Assembly: GCA_017394925.1 (NCBI GenBank)
Contig: JAFPWQ010000231.1
Location: forward strand, 1-31,001
Reading direction: 5' to 3'
Length of the DNA stretch: 31,001 nt
From: Synergistaceae bacterium
GTDB lineage: Bacteria > Synergistota > Synergistia > Synergistales > Aminobacteriaceae
The translations under genes were made by a program, and so were the position numbers. Shown piece after piece: positions 14,652 to 23,970 of this stretch. Every line of letters begins with the position of its first letter. The first letter of the stretch is position 1. The notes under the pieces were generated by a model. It searched no databases. It was not told the DNA's origin and saw nothing but the letters and a program-made list of their open reading frames with translations.

Positions 14652-17240
14652 TTACTTTCCTGTGCAGCCGGGACCTTCTATTATGCTTGTGCCTTCTCTT
14701 TTGGGTATCACGTTTATCTGTGCTGATATTCTCTCTTTGAGTGCCTGAACGTGTGAGATTATGCCTATCATGCGGCCGTCCCTGTGTACTTCGCTTAATG
14801 CTTCCAGTGCAGTATTAAGTGAATCTTCATCGAGTGATCCGAATCCTTCATCAAGGAATAACGAATCAACACGGGCTTTGCTTCCTGCGATTTGTGAAAG
14901 TCCTAATGCGAGCGCAAGACTGATTATGAATCTCTCACCGCCGGATAAATTTTTCGTGGGTCTTGTTTCACCGGCCTGCTCATTGTCGATTACACTCAAT
15001 TCAAGATTATCATCGCCGGGTCTGGTCGTGAGTTCATATCTTCCGCTCATATTACGCAATTGAATATTTGCGAGCTGAATCATCATGCCGAGTGTTACGC
15101 GCTGTGCAAAGATTCTATATTTATTGCCGTTCTTCATGCCGATTAACTCGTTTAATGCTGACCAGTCAGAATATATTTTTGCCTGAGATTTATATTGCGT
15201 GCTGAGTTCTTCAAGTTCTGCCTGAAGTTTTCTGCGAGAATCTATCGCAGCTTCAAGTGAATGAATTTTTTTGAGCATGGCATTAATTCTTGCTTCCTGT
15301 TCGCTGAATAACGGCGATAATTCTTCGAGTGTATAATCCGTTAATGCTTTTGATTCTTCTTCGTTAAGTCTTGCTGTTATGTTATCTCTCACTGCCTGAA
15401 GTTTTTTCCGTGTGTCATCAAGATGCTGTTTTCTGTCCTGAAGTTTTTTCAGCTCATTGTCATTCAGTCTTGAGGCCATGAAGTGATTCTCATCGTGAAA
15501 ATTTTTCTCAGCAAGTTTGATTTTAAAATCACTCTCTAAACCTTCAAGATCGCCTCTCAATGTATCAAGCTCGGAAATATCTTCATTTAATGACTTCTGC
15601 AGTGTCTCAATTTTTGGTCTAAGCTCGGTCATTCTTTTTGTCAGTGATTGTATATTCTCTTCAAGTGCCTGAACTGAATATGCCCATCTGTATAGACGTT
15701 CTCTTGCTTCACTCGTTAATTTCATGTCGAAGATTCCAAGAGGTGCAAGAGCTTCAAAGACTGCATTTTTTGCCGCGTCTGCAAATTCATTCTTTGAGGC
15801 TAAATCATGTATGCACTTGTCGTATTGCGTGTGATACATCGTGTATTCTGCCTGAGCTGCTCTGAGTTTTTTGCTGACGGATTCAAAATTGAGAGTTAAA
15901 TTTTCGGGTTCACGTTCAGGGTTATCATGATTGATTGCAGGGTGTTCAGTTGAGCCGCAAACGGGACATGGTTCACCGGCTTTAAGATTCGTTCTGGTTT
16001 TGCTGAGCACGGATTCTTCGTAATGTTCAAGGACAGATTTATATTCTTTTTCTGCTGATTGCATTATAGCCTGTGCTTTTTGCAGTGAAAATTGAATCTT
16101 TGCTTTCTCTTTCTCAGCGTCTAATGCTTCTGTCTTTCTTTCCTCGAAAATTTTTATGAGCGATTCGATTCTGGTCTTTACGGCCTGAGTAGGTTCTGTT
16201 ATGTCGCGTCTGAGACGTTTAAGTTCAAATTCAAGCTCACTGATTTTTCCCGTCTCTATCTCTGAGAGTTCGTAGGTATTCCGTGAAATTTCCTGCCTGT
16301 TTCTTGCGCATTTGTCATTCAGCGATGAAAATCTTCTGCGCTTATCGTTCAGTTCAACGTGAAATGCAGTAATATCTCTTGCCGATAATGCAGCTTCAAG
16401 CCTTCTGCTGTCCTCATAGAAATATTCTGTCTGCTGCCTGAGAGCTATGGCATCTTCGTTATTACGGTTCAGATTTTCGCGTATTTTTTGAATCCCCTTC
16501 AGCCAGTCTAAAGCACTCCTCAAATCTTCATGTTCTGTTTTCATGTGTGAATATTCAAATTGAAGATGTGAAAGCTCCGTTTGAATCTCTTCATCTGTAC
16601 CGAAATCATCTTTAGGCTTCTTTGATTCAATCACTAATTGCAGGTCTTCAAGTTTTCTCTGCTCACCTGATGCACGCTCATATACTGCTGTTGAAATCTG
16701 GCCGTATATCTCTGTGCCTGTGATAAGCTCAAGAATCCGTGAACGTTCTCCTGCTCCTGCCTTCAGAAATGCATCGAAATCTCCCTGTTCAAGCATCATG
16801 GCCTGAGTGAATCTCCTGAAATCCATTCCGGTTATCTCTTCGACAGCTTTGATCGTAGCATTTACTGATGATGTTATGATCTCACCGTTTGAATCTGCGA
16901 GTGTATGCTTGGGTGTCTGAAGTGAATCATTTCTTCCGGCCCTGTGCTGTTCCCATGAGCATATGTATTTTTTGCCGGCATTCTCGAAGATAACCTGAGC
17001 ATAGCATTCTTTCGTATGCTTGGACATGATTTCGTTCGACTGTCCCGTTATGCGCCCGAGTCTGTGAGTCTGTGAGTAAAGCGCAAGACATATTGCGTCA
17101 AATATCGTAGTCTTTCCTGCTCCTGTAGGGCCTGTTATCGCAAATATGCCGTCGTTAACGTATGCATTGTTCCGTAAGTCTATGTGCCATTCTCCGCGAA
17201 GTGAATTGAGATTCTTAAATCTTATGTCTAATATCTTCAT
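14652..17240 (-). CDS. sbcC: SbcC, Rad50-like exonuclease ATPase subunit
   Basis: 862 residues from ATG 17240, one base after the sbcD stop and with GGAGG inside sbcD. The frame also extends to a TTG directly touching the GGAGG, which is rejected. Walker A ITGPTGAGKTT at about 35-45, then two long coiled-coil arms with the zinc hook CPVC (Cys425, Cys428) in the middle. The C-terminal ATPase half has signature LSGGERFIISLALALG near 760 and Walker B VDSLFLDEGFGSLDED. With SbcD it forms a nuclease that opens hairpins and processes double-strand ends. It is shorter than the E. coli protein (over 1000 residues) because of shorter arms. Confidence 0.95.
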   Translation of the reverse strand: MKILDIRFKNLNSLRGEWHIDLRNNAYVNDGIFAITGPTGAGKTTIFDAICLALYSQTHRLGRITGQSNEIMSKHTKECYAQVIFENAGKKYICSWEQHRAGRNDSLQTPKHTLADSNGEIITSSVNATIKAVEEITGMDFRRFTQAMMLEQGDFDAFLKAGAGERSRILELITGTEIYGQISTAVYERASGEQRKLEDLQLVIESKKPKDDFGTDEEIQTELSHLQFEYSHMKTEHEDLRSALDWLKGIQKIRENLNRNNEDAIALRQQTEYFYEDSRRLEAALSARDITAFHVELNDKRRRFSSLNDKCARNRQEISRNTYELSEIETGKISELEFELKRLRRDITEPTQAVKTRIESLIKIFEERKTEALDAEKEKAKIQFSLQKAQAIMQSAEKEYKSVLEHYEESVLSKTRTNLKAGEPCPVCGSTEHPAINHDNPEREPENLTLNFESVSKKLRAAQAEYTMYHTQYDKCIHDLASKNEFADAAKNAVFEALAPLGIFDMKLTSEARERLYRWAYSVQALEENIQSLTKRMTELRPKIETLQKSLNEDISELDTLRGDLEGLESDFKIKLAEKNFHDENHFMASRLNDNELKKLQDRKQHLDDTRKKLQAVRDNITARLNEEESKALTDYTLEELSPLFSEQEARINAMLKKIHSLEAAIDSRRKLQAELEELSTQYKSQAKIYSDWSALNELIGMKNGNKYRIFAQRVTLGMMIQLANIQLRNMSGRYELTTRPGDDNLELSVIDNEQAGETRPTKNLSGGERFIISLALALGLSQIAGSKARVDSLFLDEGFGSLDEDSLNTALEALSEVHRDGRMIGIISHVQALKERISAQINVIPKREGTSIIEGPGCTGK

Positions 17241-17241
17241 G

Positions 17242-18453
17242 CTAATAATCAACCTCCAGACCTCTTAATATTTCTTCATACAACGGAACAAGAATATCTC
17301 TCTGCTCTTTGGGCGTATCATTCTCATCAAAACAGAATTTCAGCATATCAAGAGGTGTTATGCTGTCCAGTCCATCAGGAACAGATATACCATCAGGATT
17401 ATCCTTTGGACTTTCATCACGGACACTGAGAATATCAATCAGCGGAAATTTTTTCACGCAGTTATTCAGTTTATCCTGCAAATTTCCCTGAATGTCTTCG
17501 CCTGTATACGTAACATCAAGCCATATAGATTCGTTTTCATGGCCGAGAGTGTTAATCTCATTCTCAAGTTCATTCATATCACCTGAAATTCTTTCGAGTC
17601 TCTGAAAAACAGGTACAGGAATCTCTTTCACGCTCACTAAATTTTTTCCGTCTGTCTCAATAACACTTACACTCTTATTCTGTCCTGCCTCACCGAATCC
17701 CATTGCAATAGGCGATCCGCTGTAACGTATATTCTCACGGCCAATATATTGCGCTGAATGAAGATGTCCTAATGCAGTGTATGTTACGTACTCAGGAAAT
17801 ATATCGCTTGAGACTTCAACGGATGTCCCCACATAAAGCGAACGTACTCCGTCTCCTTCACGTGTTAGGCCGTTCTTCAGAAATAAATGCCCCATTGCGA
17901 TTATTGGCACATTCAAATCTCCCTGCAAACTTTTTGCATGTTCAAATACGCGTTCGTAATGCGCTCTTATTCCTGCCTGTAATGCATGGTCTATATCACT
18001 GAATGAATCATCTGCGCTTACTGTCCTTACGTCCTTATCCCTGAGATACGGAACTGCACACACAATTAATTCCGTCCTTCCGTCAGAATCTTTGAGTTCT
18101 GTCACTTCGTCTTCTGGATTCATACATGCCTGGCCAATAACGTGAACTTTGCAGAATTTCAGAATATCCGAAGGGGCATCAATGAACGAAGCTGAGTCAT
18201 GATTGCCGGAGATTATGACCGTGTGCCTGCATTTTGATTCTGCTATGCGTCCAAGAAATGAGTAATAGATATTCTGAGATGTTACTGAAGGGGTCATGTT
18301 GTCGAATATGTCGCCGGATATTAAGAGCGTGTCAATTTCTTCATTCGTGATTTGCTCTTCAAGCCAGCAAAAAAATTTTCTGAATTCATCTGTACGGTCG
18401 CGGTCTTTGAGTTTCCTGCCTGTGTGTATATCTGACGTGTGAAGTATACGCAC
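17242..18453 (-). CDS. sbcD: SbcD, Mre11-like exonuclease subunit
   Basis: 403 residues. Start is GTG at 18453 with AAGGAG 10 bases upstream; an ATG four bases earlier is out of frame. The metallophosphatase motifs are in order: TSDIHTG (Asp8, His10), SGDIFDN (47-52), SGNHDSA (82-88), MGHLFLKNG and ALGHLHSAQ. The C-terminal part holds a capping domain ending in a helical stretch that would contact SbcC. It is the first gene of the sbcDC pair, with the SbcC start one base after its stop, indicating coupled translation. Confidence 0.95.
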   Translation of the reverse strand: MRILHTSDIHTGRKLKDRDRTDEFRKFFCWLEEQITNEEIDTLLISGDIFDNMTPSVTSQNIYYSFLGRIAESKCRHTVIISGNHDSASFIDAPSDILKFCKVHVIGQACMNPEDEVTELKDSDGRTELIVCAVPYLRDKDVRTVSADDSFSDIDHALQAGIRAHYERVFEHAKSLQGDLNVPIIAMGHLFLKNGLTREGDGVRSLYVGTSVEVSSDIFPEYVTYTALGHLHSAQYIGRENIRYSGSPIAMGFGEAGQNKSVSVIETDGKNLVSVKEIPVPVFQRLERISGDMNELENEINTLGHENESIWLDVTYTGEDIQGNLQDKLNNCVKKFPLIDILSVRDESPKDNPDGISVPDGLDSITPLDMLKFCFDENDTPKEQRDILVPLYEEILRGLEVDY

Positions 18454-18640
18454 TCATTATCACTCCTTATGTGTTATATGGGATAGTTATTATTATTCAT
18501 TTTATTATTATTCACTTTGAGCGTCATATATTCAATACGATAAATTTCTGTCATTATCAGGCGGAGTACATGAACTTTATCACCTGTAATAAAATTAAAG
18601 CGTGTTTCAAAAAAATTTTATCATGCAGGAGAAATTCAAA

Positions 18641-19411
18641 TTGGACTGGTATTATTCACAGCTGTTTATCATTTGCCCGTTAATATTCATCGGCGGCATT
18701 ATTGATGCTATAGGCGGCGGAGGAGGTTTAATCACACTTCCGGCGTTCATGATTGCAGGCTTCCCCGTTCACTTTGCAATCGGCACAAACAAAGTAAGTT
18801 CTTCAATGGGAACATCAATAGCGGTCTTCAAATTCATCAGGGATGGTTATATGCCCCTGAAACTTTCACTCGTTGGAATCATATTTGCTATATCAGGTTC
18901 ATCACTCGGAGCACGTACAGCGTTGTTAATCAGCGATTATGCATTCAGGATATTAATGCTCGTGATACTTCCTGTAACTGCATATTACGTTTTCAGGAGT
19001 CAGAATCTTCTCACAGAAGAGCGTGAGACTCATGATGAGATTAATACACGAACATATATTGTCTGTGCGATCGTTGCGTTCACAATGGGATTCTATGACG
19101 GCTTTTATGGCCCCGGTGCAGGAACATTCATGTTATTGCTCATGGCCGGAGCAGCAAGATTGAGCGTTCAGAAGGCTAACGGAGTAACGAAGGCGATTAA
19201 CTTTGCTACGAATATTGCGGCTGTATGCGTGTACTTCATGAACGGCAAAGTCATATGGCAGATGGGAGCTGCGGCAGGAATATTCAGCATAATGGGAAAT
19301 TACATAGGCGCAAGATTTTTCGAGAAAGGCGGAGCTAAAACCGTAAGGCCTGTTATACTTATAATACTCACATTATTTTTTGTGAGAGTGATTTATGATT
19401 TAATGTTTTAA
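18641..19411 (+). CDS. TSUP (TauE/SafE) family membrane transporter
   Basis: About 256 residues from TTG 18641, which has AGGAG exactly 9 bases upstream. The alternatives GTG 18602 and ATG 18623 have no ribosome site and add non-family residues. Membrane segments fill most of the chain. Family hallmarks are GGIIDAIGGGGGLITLPAFM near the start, IGTNKVSSSMGTS, and the matching second-half repeat GFYDGFYGPGAGTFMLLLM followed by ANGVTKAINFATN. Members move sulfite, sulfoacetate, taurine breakdown products or other small anions; substrate cannot be told. The next gene starts 25 bases later but differs in function. Confidence 0.88.
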   Translation: MDWYYSQLFIICPLIFIGGIIDAIGGGGGLITLPAFMIAGFPVHFAIGTNKVSSSMGTSIAVFKFIRDGYMPLKLSLVGIIFAISGSSLGARTALLISDYAFRILMLVILPVTAYYVFRSQNLLTEERETHDEINTRTYIVCAIVAFTMGFYDGFYGPGAGTFMLLLMAGAARLSVQKANGVTKAINFATNIAAVCVYFMNGKVIWQMGAAAGIFSIMGNYIGARFFEKGGAKTVRPVILIILTLFFVRVIYDLMF

Positions 19412-19436
19412 TTCACAGAAAGGATTTGATTCATCA

Positions 19437-20078
19437 ATGCGTAAGTTAAGATTCATTCTTGCAGTTCTGGTTGTCATCGCGTTATCATCAATGGCATTTG
19501 CACATCCCGGTAAGCTCGACAAAAACGGCGGACATGTAGACAAGGAGACAGGCGAATATCATTATCACAAAGGCCCTAATGCACTTGAGAGTCTCGAACT
19601 CAGACGCAATACTGTCTACAAGGCAAAAATTGAGCGTGTTGTTGACGGCGACACTGCAATAGTAACATTCATATTTGATGACGGCAGCAAGTACCTCAAA
19701 GAGCGTGTGAGATTTCTGGGTGTCGATACTCCCGAAACAGTTCATCCGAATAAACCCGTGCAGTTCTACGGCAAAGAAGCAAGTGATTTCACGAAGTCCC
19801 AGCTCACGGACAAAACCGTATGGCTTCAGACTGACGTAGGCGCAAGAGACCGTTATGACAGAATGCTCGCGTATGTCTGGCTTAAAGAACCCTCAAAGAA
19901 AGATTTAGATGACGAGAACGCAATCCGTAAGTACATGTACAACGCAAGATTACTGCTTGACGGTTACGCACAAGTTATGACGATTCAGCCGAACTCAAAA
20001 TATGCAGATTTATTTGTGCATTTACAGAGAGAAGCAAGAGAAGCTAAAAAAGGTTTGTGGGGAAAAGACCCCGAATAA
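19437..20078 (+). CDS. Secreted thermonuclease (SNase-like) with N-terminal YHYH motif
   Basis: 213 residues, signal peptide 1-22. The mature N-terminus has the His-rich HPGKLDKNGGHVDKETGEYHYH segment (23-44), found in many secreted bacterial proteins. The nuclease domain follows: VDGDT (69-73), VRFLGVDTPE (Arg92, Asp97, Thr98, Glu100) and RDRYDRMLAY (Arg142), which match the calcium- and phosphate-binding residues of staphylococcal nuclease. So it should be an active extracytoplasmic DNA/RNA nuclease. RBS GAAAGGA. It is followed by a strong terminator, so it ends a transcription unit. Confidence 0.92.
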   Translation: MRKLRFILAVLVVIALSSMAFAHPGKLDKNGGHVDKETGEYHYHKGPNALESLELRRNTVYKAKIERVVDGDTAIVTFIFDDGSKYLKERVRFLGVDTPETVHPNKPVQFYGKEASDFTKSQLTDKTVWLQTDVGARDRYDRMLAYVWLKEPSKKDLDDENAIRKYMYNARLLLDGYAQVMTIQPNSKYADLFVHLQREAREAKKGLWGKDPE

Positions 20079-20098
20079 TTTTCGTTCATGAAAACAAT

Positions 20099-20134
20099 AC
20101 ACCGTTCGTGCTTATGCGGGCGGTGTTTTATTTT
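20099..20134 (+). terminator. Rho-independent terminator after the nuclease gene
   Basis: ACACCGTTCG (20099-20108) pairs with CGGGCGGTGT (20117-20126) including two U-G pairs, loop of 8, then TTTATTTT. Its T-tract is also the first part of the mpg 3'-end duplication. Confidence 0.85.
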
Positions 20135-20271
20135 GCAGTGAAATATCGCCATTCTAACGGCACATATTCTTCTGCATAGTCTATATTAATTCCCGGTGAT
20201 GTCTTTGTTTCATGTGCAGGACGTTCATCATCAGGCTGATATAATTTTTCTCCGCATAAATAAATTCTGTG
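20126..20271 (-). pseudogene. Remnant of a second mpg 3' end (DNA glycosylase)
   Basis: This stretch repeats the last part of mpg (20277-about 20420) with a 151-base offset. Its translation, IYLCGEKLYQPDDERPA then KTSPGINIDYAEEYVPLEW and RYFTAK-stop, matches the mpg C-terminus apart from a few residues. Over the last 27 codons I count four silent and one replacement difference, the pattern of a once functional paralogue rather than random decay. It is out of frame with mpg and has no start of its own, so it is a leftover of a lost tandem copy. Confidence 0.75.
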
Positions 20272-20278
20272 CTGTCTT

Positions 20279-20845
20279 TTATTTTGCAGTGAAATACCGC
20301 CATTCCAACGGCACATACTCTTCTGCATAGTCAATATTAATTCTCGGTGATGTCTTTATCACTGGTGCAGGACGTTCATCATCAAGCAGATATAATTCAT
20401 CGCCGCACAAATCAATCCCGTAATGCTCCTTCGTGATGCCCATTGCACAGCACAATTTGCCCGGACCGTTGCACAAGTTCCTGAGCGATTCAGTTCTGCG
20501 TCTGCGTTTCATGAGTTCGATTCCTTCATGAGGTTCAAGCGCACGAATCAAAACTGCTTCTGGTCTTGAGGAAATATTGACCGTGATATTGAAACAGTAA
20601 TACATTCCGTAAATCATATACACGTAAGCATATCCGCCTTCATGAAATTGAATCTCTGTGCGTTCTGTCCTTCTGTTATTGTACGTGTGAGCAGCTTTAT
20701 CTTCCGGGCCTTTGTACGCTTCAGTCTCAATGATATATCCCGAAGTGAGTCCGTGATTCGATTCATGTACGAGCAATTTGCCGATTAAATCTCTTGCAAT
20801 AATATTAACGTCTCTGATATAAAATTCACGTTCAAGTTTCTTCAT
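20279..20845 (-). CDS. mpg: 3-methyladenine DNA glycosylase (AAG/Mpg family)
   Basis: 188 residues from ATG 20845, with AGGAG 9 bases upstream; the TTG at 20863 overlaps that site and is rejected. Family motifs: ARDLIGKLLV near the start, GYIIETEAYKGPEDKAAHT (catalytic Glu in ETEAY), GGYAYVYMIYGMYYCFNI, AVLIRALEP and CNGPGKLCCAMGI. The enzyme flips out and removes alkylated or deaminated purines in base-excision repair. Length is normal. It is divergent from the PP2C gene with 61 bases between starts. A second copy of its 3' end lies directly downstream. Confidence 0.93.
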   Translation of the reverse strand: MKKLEREFYIRDVNIIARDLIGKLLVHESNHGLTSGYIIETEAYKGPEDKAAHTYNNRRTERTEIQFHEGGYAYVYMIYGMYYCFNITVNISSRPEAVLIRALEPHEGIELMKRRRRTESLRNLCNGPGKLCCAMGITKEHYGIDLCGDELYLLDDERPAPVIKTSPRINIDYAEEYVPLEWRYFTAK

Positions 20846-20906
20846 GCGTAAACACTCCTGCAATTATAATTACACAAAATTTTTTCATGAATACGGAGAT
20901 GAATCA

Positions 20907-21683
20907 ATGACAATAAGAATCAAATTTGCGGCACGTTCTGAGACCGGCCATGTGAGAAAGAACAACGAAGATAATTTATTCTGCAGCGGCTTAATCATGA
21001 ATGAACACGACAGAGAAAAGCCGTTCTTCATTAACGGAATGTGCGAGGCTCCGTGTATATTTGCAGTGTTTGACGGTATGGGAGGCCATGACTGCGGAGA
21101 GCTTGCATCACTCACAGCTGCAGAATCATTATGTGAACATGCAGAACGGATCAATCACGGGACATTCGAGGACGTGAATCAATTTGCACATGACGCGAAT
21201 AAAAAGCTGCTTTCACTCATGAGAGAACAGAACATTCATACAGGTACGACTCTTGCGTTAATTTCATCAGGAACGAAATCATTCACGGTCTATAATCTCG
21301 GAGACTCACGCGTTTATGTGCTTAAGGGTGATACGGTCATAAAAGTTACTGACGATCACACGTTAACAGCTGAAAAAGTGAGAGCAGGATTAATTACCCC
21401 CAAGCAGGCAGTGAATGACAGGTACAGAAATGTTTTGACGCGCTGCTTAGGCGTGAATGATTCATTTTCAGTCTCTCCTGATTTCTGCGGCGTATTCTCT
21501 TTCAGTGAGTGCAGACGTGCGATGATTTGCTCAGACGGATTAACGGACATGCTGACACATAAAGAGATTGCAGAAATAATGAAGCGGGAAGAAAGCGTTT
21601 CGGAAATCGTGAATGACCTTGTGAATCTTGCGCTGAATAAGGGAGGTCATGACAACGTAACATGCATAGTGATTGAAGTTTAA
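20907..21683 (+). CDS. PP2C-type Ser/Thr protein phosphatase
   Basis: 258 residues from ATG 20907 with CGGAGATG before it; the longer frame from 20844 runs into the mpg start region. PP2C motifs occur in order: SETGHVRKNNEDNLF, FAVFDGMGGHDCGE (metal Asp), GTTLALI, VYNLGDSRVYVL, RCLGV, ICSDGLTDML (metal Asp) and GGHDNVTCIVIEV at the end. All metal-binding acids seem present. These enzymes reverse Hanks-type kinase phosphorylation; no such kinase is in the window, so the partner is elsewhere. The gap of 117 bases before the TolC gene holds only an imperfect AT-rich inverted repeat. Confidence 0.93.
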   Translation: MTIRIKFAARSETGHVRKNNEDNLFCSGLIMNEHDREKPFFINGMCEAPCIFAVFDGMGGHDCGELASLTAAESLCEHAERINHGTFEDVNQFAHDANKKLLSLMREQNIHTGTTLALISSGTKSFTVYNLGDSRVYVLKGDTVIKVTDDHTLTAEKVRAGLITPKQAVNDRYRNVLTRCLGVNDSFSVSPDFCGVFSFSECRRAMICSDGLTDMLTHKEIAEIMKREESVSEIVNDLVNLALNKGGHDNVTCIVIEV

Positions 21684-21800
21684 CTCTACTATACTTCACA
21701 AATTTTACAGACGCAAAAAATATAATGGCTTTGTGATTTATAATTTGCATTTATAATCACGGATTCATTTTGTAATTTTAAGTTCAGGAGTTTTATTATC

Positions 21801-23108
21801 ATGCGCAGAATAATTTTCTTTTCATACACGCTAATTTTTCTTATCTCATTGTGCAGTCTGTCTTACGCTGAAGTTAATATTGACGGTCTCACCCTTGAAG
21901 AATGCATAACGCTTGCACTGAATAATCATCCGTCATTGAGGAGTGCGAAGAGTACAACGAGAGATTTTATTGCACAATTGGAATCAGTGAGAGCGGCCAA
22001 CAGACTGAAAATAAATCTCACGGGATCACTCACGCATTCAGAAGCATATGAACGATTTGACGAGAGAAATAACACTGCTTCACTCAGACTTGAGGCCAGC
22101 AAGACGTTATATGACACCGGGCGTAACAGAATTCAGAAAGAAATGGCACAGGAGAATATCAAAGGCTCACTTGAAACGGAACGTCAGACGCAGATACAGG
22201 TAGCGGCCAATGCGAAGAGAGCATATTATGATTTAGTGCTGAGATTTCTTAACAGGGATGTTGAACGCGAGAAGCTGAAGAATTCCGAAGAGCAGTTAAA
22301 GAATGCACAAGGATTATATGAAGTCGGGAACAGTGCATTTGTCGATGTAACGAAGGCACAGTCTGACGTGGCAAGTGCAAGAGTATCACTCATGAAGGCA
22401 GAGAATGACATTCTTGTATATCAGGAGGCATTACGTGTTGCGATGGGAACGGACATTAACGGACCTTTCAGCATTGCATTATCGACCGAGCTTATGCTTC
22501 CCGCACCTGCTGATGACGTGAACGTTCTGATTGCACATGCACTTGAAGAGAGACCCGATTACCTGAAATTATTACATGATTCCAGAAATGCAGAACTTGC
22601 GATAACGAATGCGGCAAGAACGAATTCACCGACAATAACAGGCACTGCAGGAACGTCATTATCGAACTCTGAGAAGGGCACTGCAGCAGAGACATATAAT
22701 TTCGCAGTGAACATGAATATTCCCCTTGAGGACGGCGGAACAATGAAGGCATCAATAGAATCAAGGCGTGCTGCACTGGAAAAAATAGAAGCCTCGATTG
22801 ATACGCTCAAACAGTCAATGACGTATAGCATCAGGAAGGCTGTGTTAGATCTTACGAATGCAATAGACGTAGTGAAATCATCAGAGACAAGCGTGAAATA
22901 TGCCGAAGAGAATCTTGAACTTGAGCGCGGACGTTATGAAGTCGGAATTGGGAATCCCGTTGCTGTCAGTACTGCAGTATCGGCACTTGCGACAGCCAGA
23001 GGAACATATTATCAGGCATTACACGATGCACAGAAGGCACGCGCAGATTTAGACGAGGCACTTGGACATTTGCCGCCGGAAATTGAAAGTGTGAACGTGA
23101 ATCAATGA
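21801..23108 (+). CDS. TolC-family outer-membrane efflux channel
   Basis: 435 residues, signal peptide 1-23. The mature protein starts GLTLEECITLALNNHPSLRSAKS, the standard opening of OEP-family channels, and repeats the pattern in its second half (EERPDYLKLLHDSRNAELAITNAA, then LELERGRYEVGIGNPVAV). Long heptad-like helices with EVGNSAFVDVTKAQSDVASA and a C-terminal ARADLDEALG are typical. It would form a trimeric tunnel joining a periplasmic adaptor. The stop overlaps the start of the PHP gene by 4 bases, and a MacA-like adaptor gene follows that, so the three are one operon. Confidence 0.93.
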   Translation: MRRIIFFSYTLIFLISLCSLSYAEVNIDGLTLEECITLALNNHPSLRSAKSTTRDFIAQLESVRAANRLKINLTGSLTHSEAYERFDERNNTASLRLEASKTLYDTGRNRIQKEMAQENIKGSLETERQTQIQVAANAKRAYYDLVLRFLNRDVEREKLKNSEEQLKNAQGLYEVGNSAFVDVTKAQSDVASARVSLMKAENDILVYQEALRVAMGTDINGPFSIALSTELMLPAPADDVNVLIAHALEERPDYLKLLHDSRNAELAITNAARTNSPTITGTAGTSLSNSEKGTAAETYNFAVNMNIPLEDGGTMKASIESRRAALEKIEASIDTLKQSMTYSIRKAVLDLTNAIDVVKSSETSVKYAEENLELERGRYEVGIGNPVAVSTAVSALATARGTYYQALHDAQKARADLDEALGHLPPEIESVNVNQ

Positions 23109-23965
23109 GCATAATTGACTTGCACATTCACACGTCAGCGTCAGACGGTACTGACTCACCAGAAGAATTACTGCAGAAGATTCGAGATTCCGACATAAAG
23201 ACATTCGCAGTTACGGATCATGACACAATAACAAGTGCAGTTAAAATGAGCGAAAAGATTTGCGGTGAAGATGTGAAATTTATTCGGGGCATAGAGTTTT
23301 CATGCAGGACCCGAATCACTGATACGAAGTGCCATATACTTGGCCTGAATTATGATTATGATGATGCAAATTTAATTCACGCATTGAGGAGAGGCGAAGA
23401 GATTCGGCACAAAAAATTCTGGAAGCGCATTGAAATATTGCATGACGAGTTTAATATCACCTTCACAGATGAAGAAATAGAATCACTCATGAAGATTAAG
23501 AGCGTGGGCAAACCTCACATAGCAAATCTGATTGTCTCAAAGGGACTCGCGGATAATAAGCAGGAAGCAATTGACCGTTATGTGAATAAATGCAGAACCG
23601 GCAATGACAGACTCGATTCTGAATTCGTGATTAATGCAATACTTTCATCAGGAGGGATTCCAGTGTGGGCTCATCCTTTGGGCGGTGAAGGCGAGAAAGA
23701 ACTTCCTGAATATAGATTCAGAGACACACTTAGCGAATTAATTTCGTACGGTCTTCATGGCCTCGAATGCTTTTACTCGAAATATGCATATTCTGTATGT
23801 GAATATCTTGAATCAATTGCGAATCAGAGAGGCTTATATGTTTCAGGAGGCAGCGACTATCACGGGAGAAATAAAAATATTCCGTTGGGAAAATTAAACG
23901 CAGAAAATATAATAGTGCCTTGTGAGAGATTAACAATCACAAGAATTATAGAGGGAGTGAAATAA
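23105..23965 (+). CDS. PHP-domain phosphoesterase (TrpH/YciV-like)
   Basis: 286 residues. PHP metal motifs: DLHIHTSASDGT (7-18 region), TDHDT, GIEFSC with Glu, CHILGL, WAHPLGGEG and GSDYHG. The TSASDG, TDHDT and SDYHG set is that of the TrpH/RNase AM group, which hydrolyses 3',5'-bisphosphonucleosides and short RNA ends. It overlaps the TolC gene by ATGA and is 5 bases upstream of the adaptor gene, so translation is coupled although no role in efflux is known. Substrate is inferred from relatives. Confidence 0.9.
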   Translation: MSIIDLHIHTSASDGTDSPEELLQKIRDSDIKTFAVTDHDTITSAVKMSEKICGEDVKFIRGIEFSCRTRITDTKCHILGLNYDYDDANLIHALRRGEEIRHKKFWKRIEILHDEFNITFTDEEIESLMKIKSVGKPHIANLIVSKGLADNKQEAIDRYVNKCRTGNDRLDSEFVINAILSSGGIPVWAHPLGGEGEKELPEYRFRDTLSELISYGLHGLECFYSKYAYSVCEYLESIANQRGLYVSGGSDYHGRNKNIPLGKLNAENIIVPCERLTITRIIEGVK

Positions 23966-23970
23966 TAAAC

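Noticed and set aside
18471..18683. 70-codon plus-strand frame between sbcD and the TSUP gene
   Set aside because: It has no ribosome site, biased AT-rich composition, and overlaps the supported TTG start of the transporter.
21730..21770. AT-rich inverted repeat before the TolC gene as a terminator
   Set aside because: The stem is imperfect and AT-only in part, with no U-run; it could be an operator but support is too thin to call.
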